Part shown: piece after piece, positions 63,970 to 64,000 of the stretch
How the letters are laid out: each line of letters starts with the position of its first letter
Position numbering within the stretch: the first letter of the stretch is position 1
Origin: Piscicola geometra
Lineage: Eukaryota > Annelida > Clitellata > Hirudinida > Piscicolidae
DNA length: 64,000 nucleotides
Assembly (NCBI GenBank): GCA_943735955.1
Contig: OX030965.1
Location: forward strand, 5,701,503-5,765,502
Direction: 5' to 3'
Notes under the pieces: model-generated
Databases searched by the model: none
The model's input: the letters and a program-made list of their open reading frames with translations, nothing else
What the model was told of the DNA's origin: nothing
Made by a program: the position numbers and the translations under genes

Positions 63970-64000
63970 CTGAAGTGGTCGAAAGTTAGGGTGGTTGAAC

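Overview
The window is nuclear DNA of an animal, very probably a bilaterian invertebrate. The evidence is intron-rich protein genes with GT-AG introns, a ZEB/zfh1 zinc-finger/homeobox gene, a LARP6 gene and an ARHGEF4/SPATA13-type RhoGEF, set in AT-rich DNA crowded with (CA/GT)n, (CAT)n and minisatellite arrays. A spiralian such as an annelid is my guess; the sequence does not prove it. I see no prokaryotic, organellar or viral genes.

Layout. (1) 2.4-24.3 kb, + strand: a ZEB/zfh1-like transcription factor. The certain part is a long exon with three N-terminal zinc fingers and a homeodomain, plus two short exons with the C-terminal zinc-finger cluster. Two upstream exons (2429-2744 and 12687-13498) very likely belong to it. 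The intron between them and the main exon holds a degenerate hAT DNA transposon inserted into a GT microsatellite. (2) 32.6-26.3 kb, - strand: a 15-exon gene for a CaMK/MLCK-like kinase domain whose catalytic residues are lost (HRD to HRF, DFG to DNC), followed by a long tail I do not recognise. This is the most interesting item. (3) 34.4-35.6 kb, +: SDHC, the cytochrome b560 subunit of succinate dehydrogenase. (4) 37.6-47.3 kb, +: a complete 26-exon glycine decarboxylase (GLDC, 1028 aa). (5) 53.6-51.6 kb, -: LARP6 (457 aa, three exons). (6) 54.0-60.3 kb, +: PUM3/Puf6 (704 aa, 19 exons), head to head with LARP6. (7) 64.0-61.3 kb, -: the 3' part of a DH-PH RhoGEF, tail to tail with PUM3.

All exon chains were assembled by hand from splice consensus, frame and homology remembered from the families. 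The GLDC and PUM3 totals are exact multiples of three, and every intron phase in GLDC, PUM3, LARP6, RhoGEF, SDHC and the pseudokinase matches. The genes do not form one pathway. SDHC and GLDC are mitochondrial metabolism, PUM3 is nucleolar, LARP6 binds RNA, RhoGEF signals to small GTPases and ZEB regulates transcription. A recurring structural theme is simple-sequence DNA abutting splice sites: GT runs start at donors and CA or CAT/CAC runs end at acceptors.
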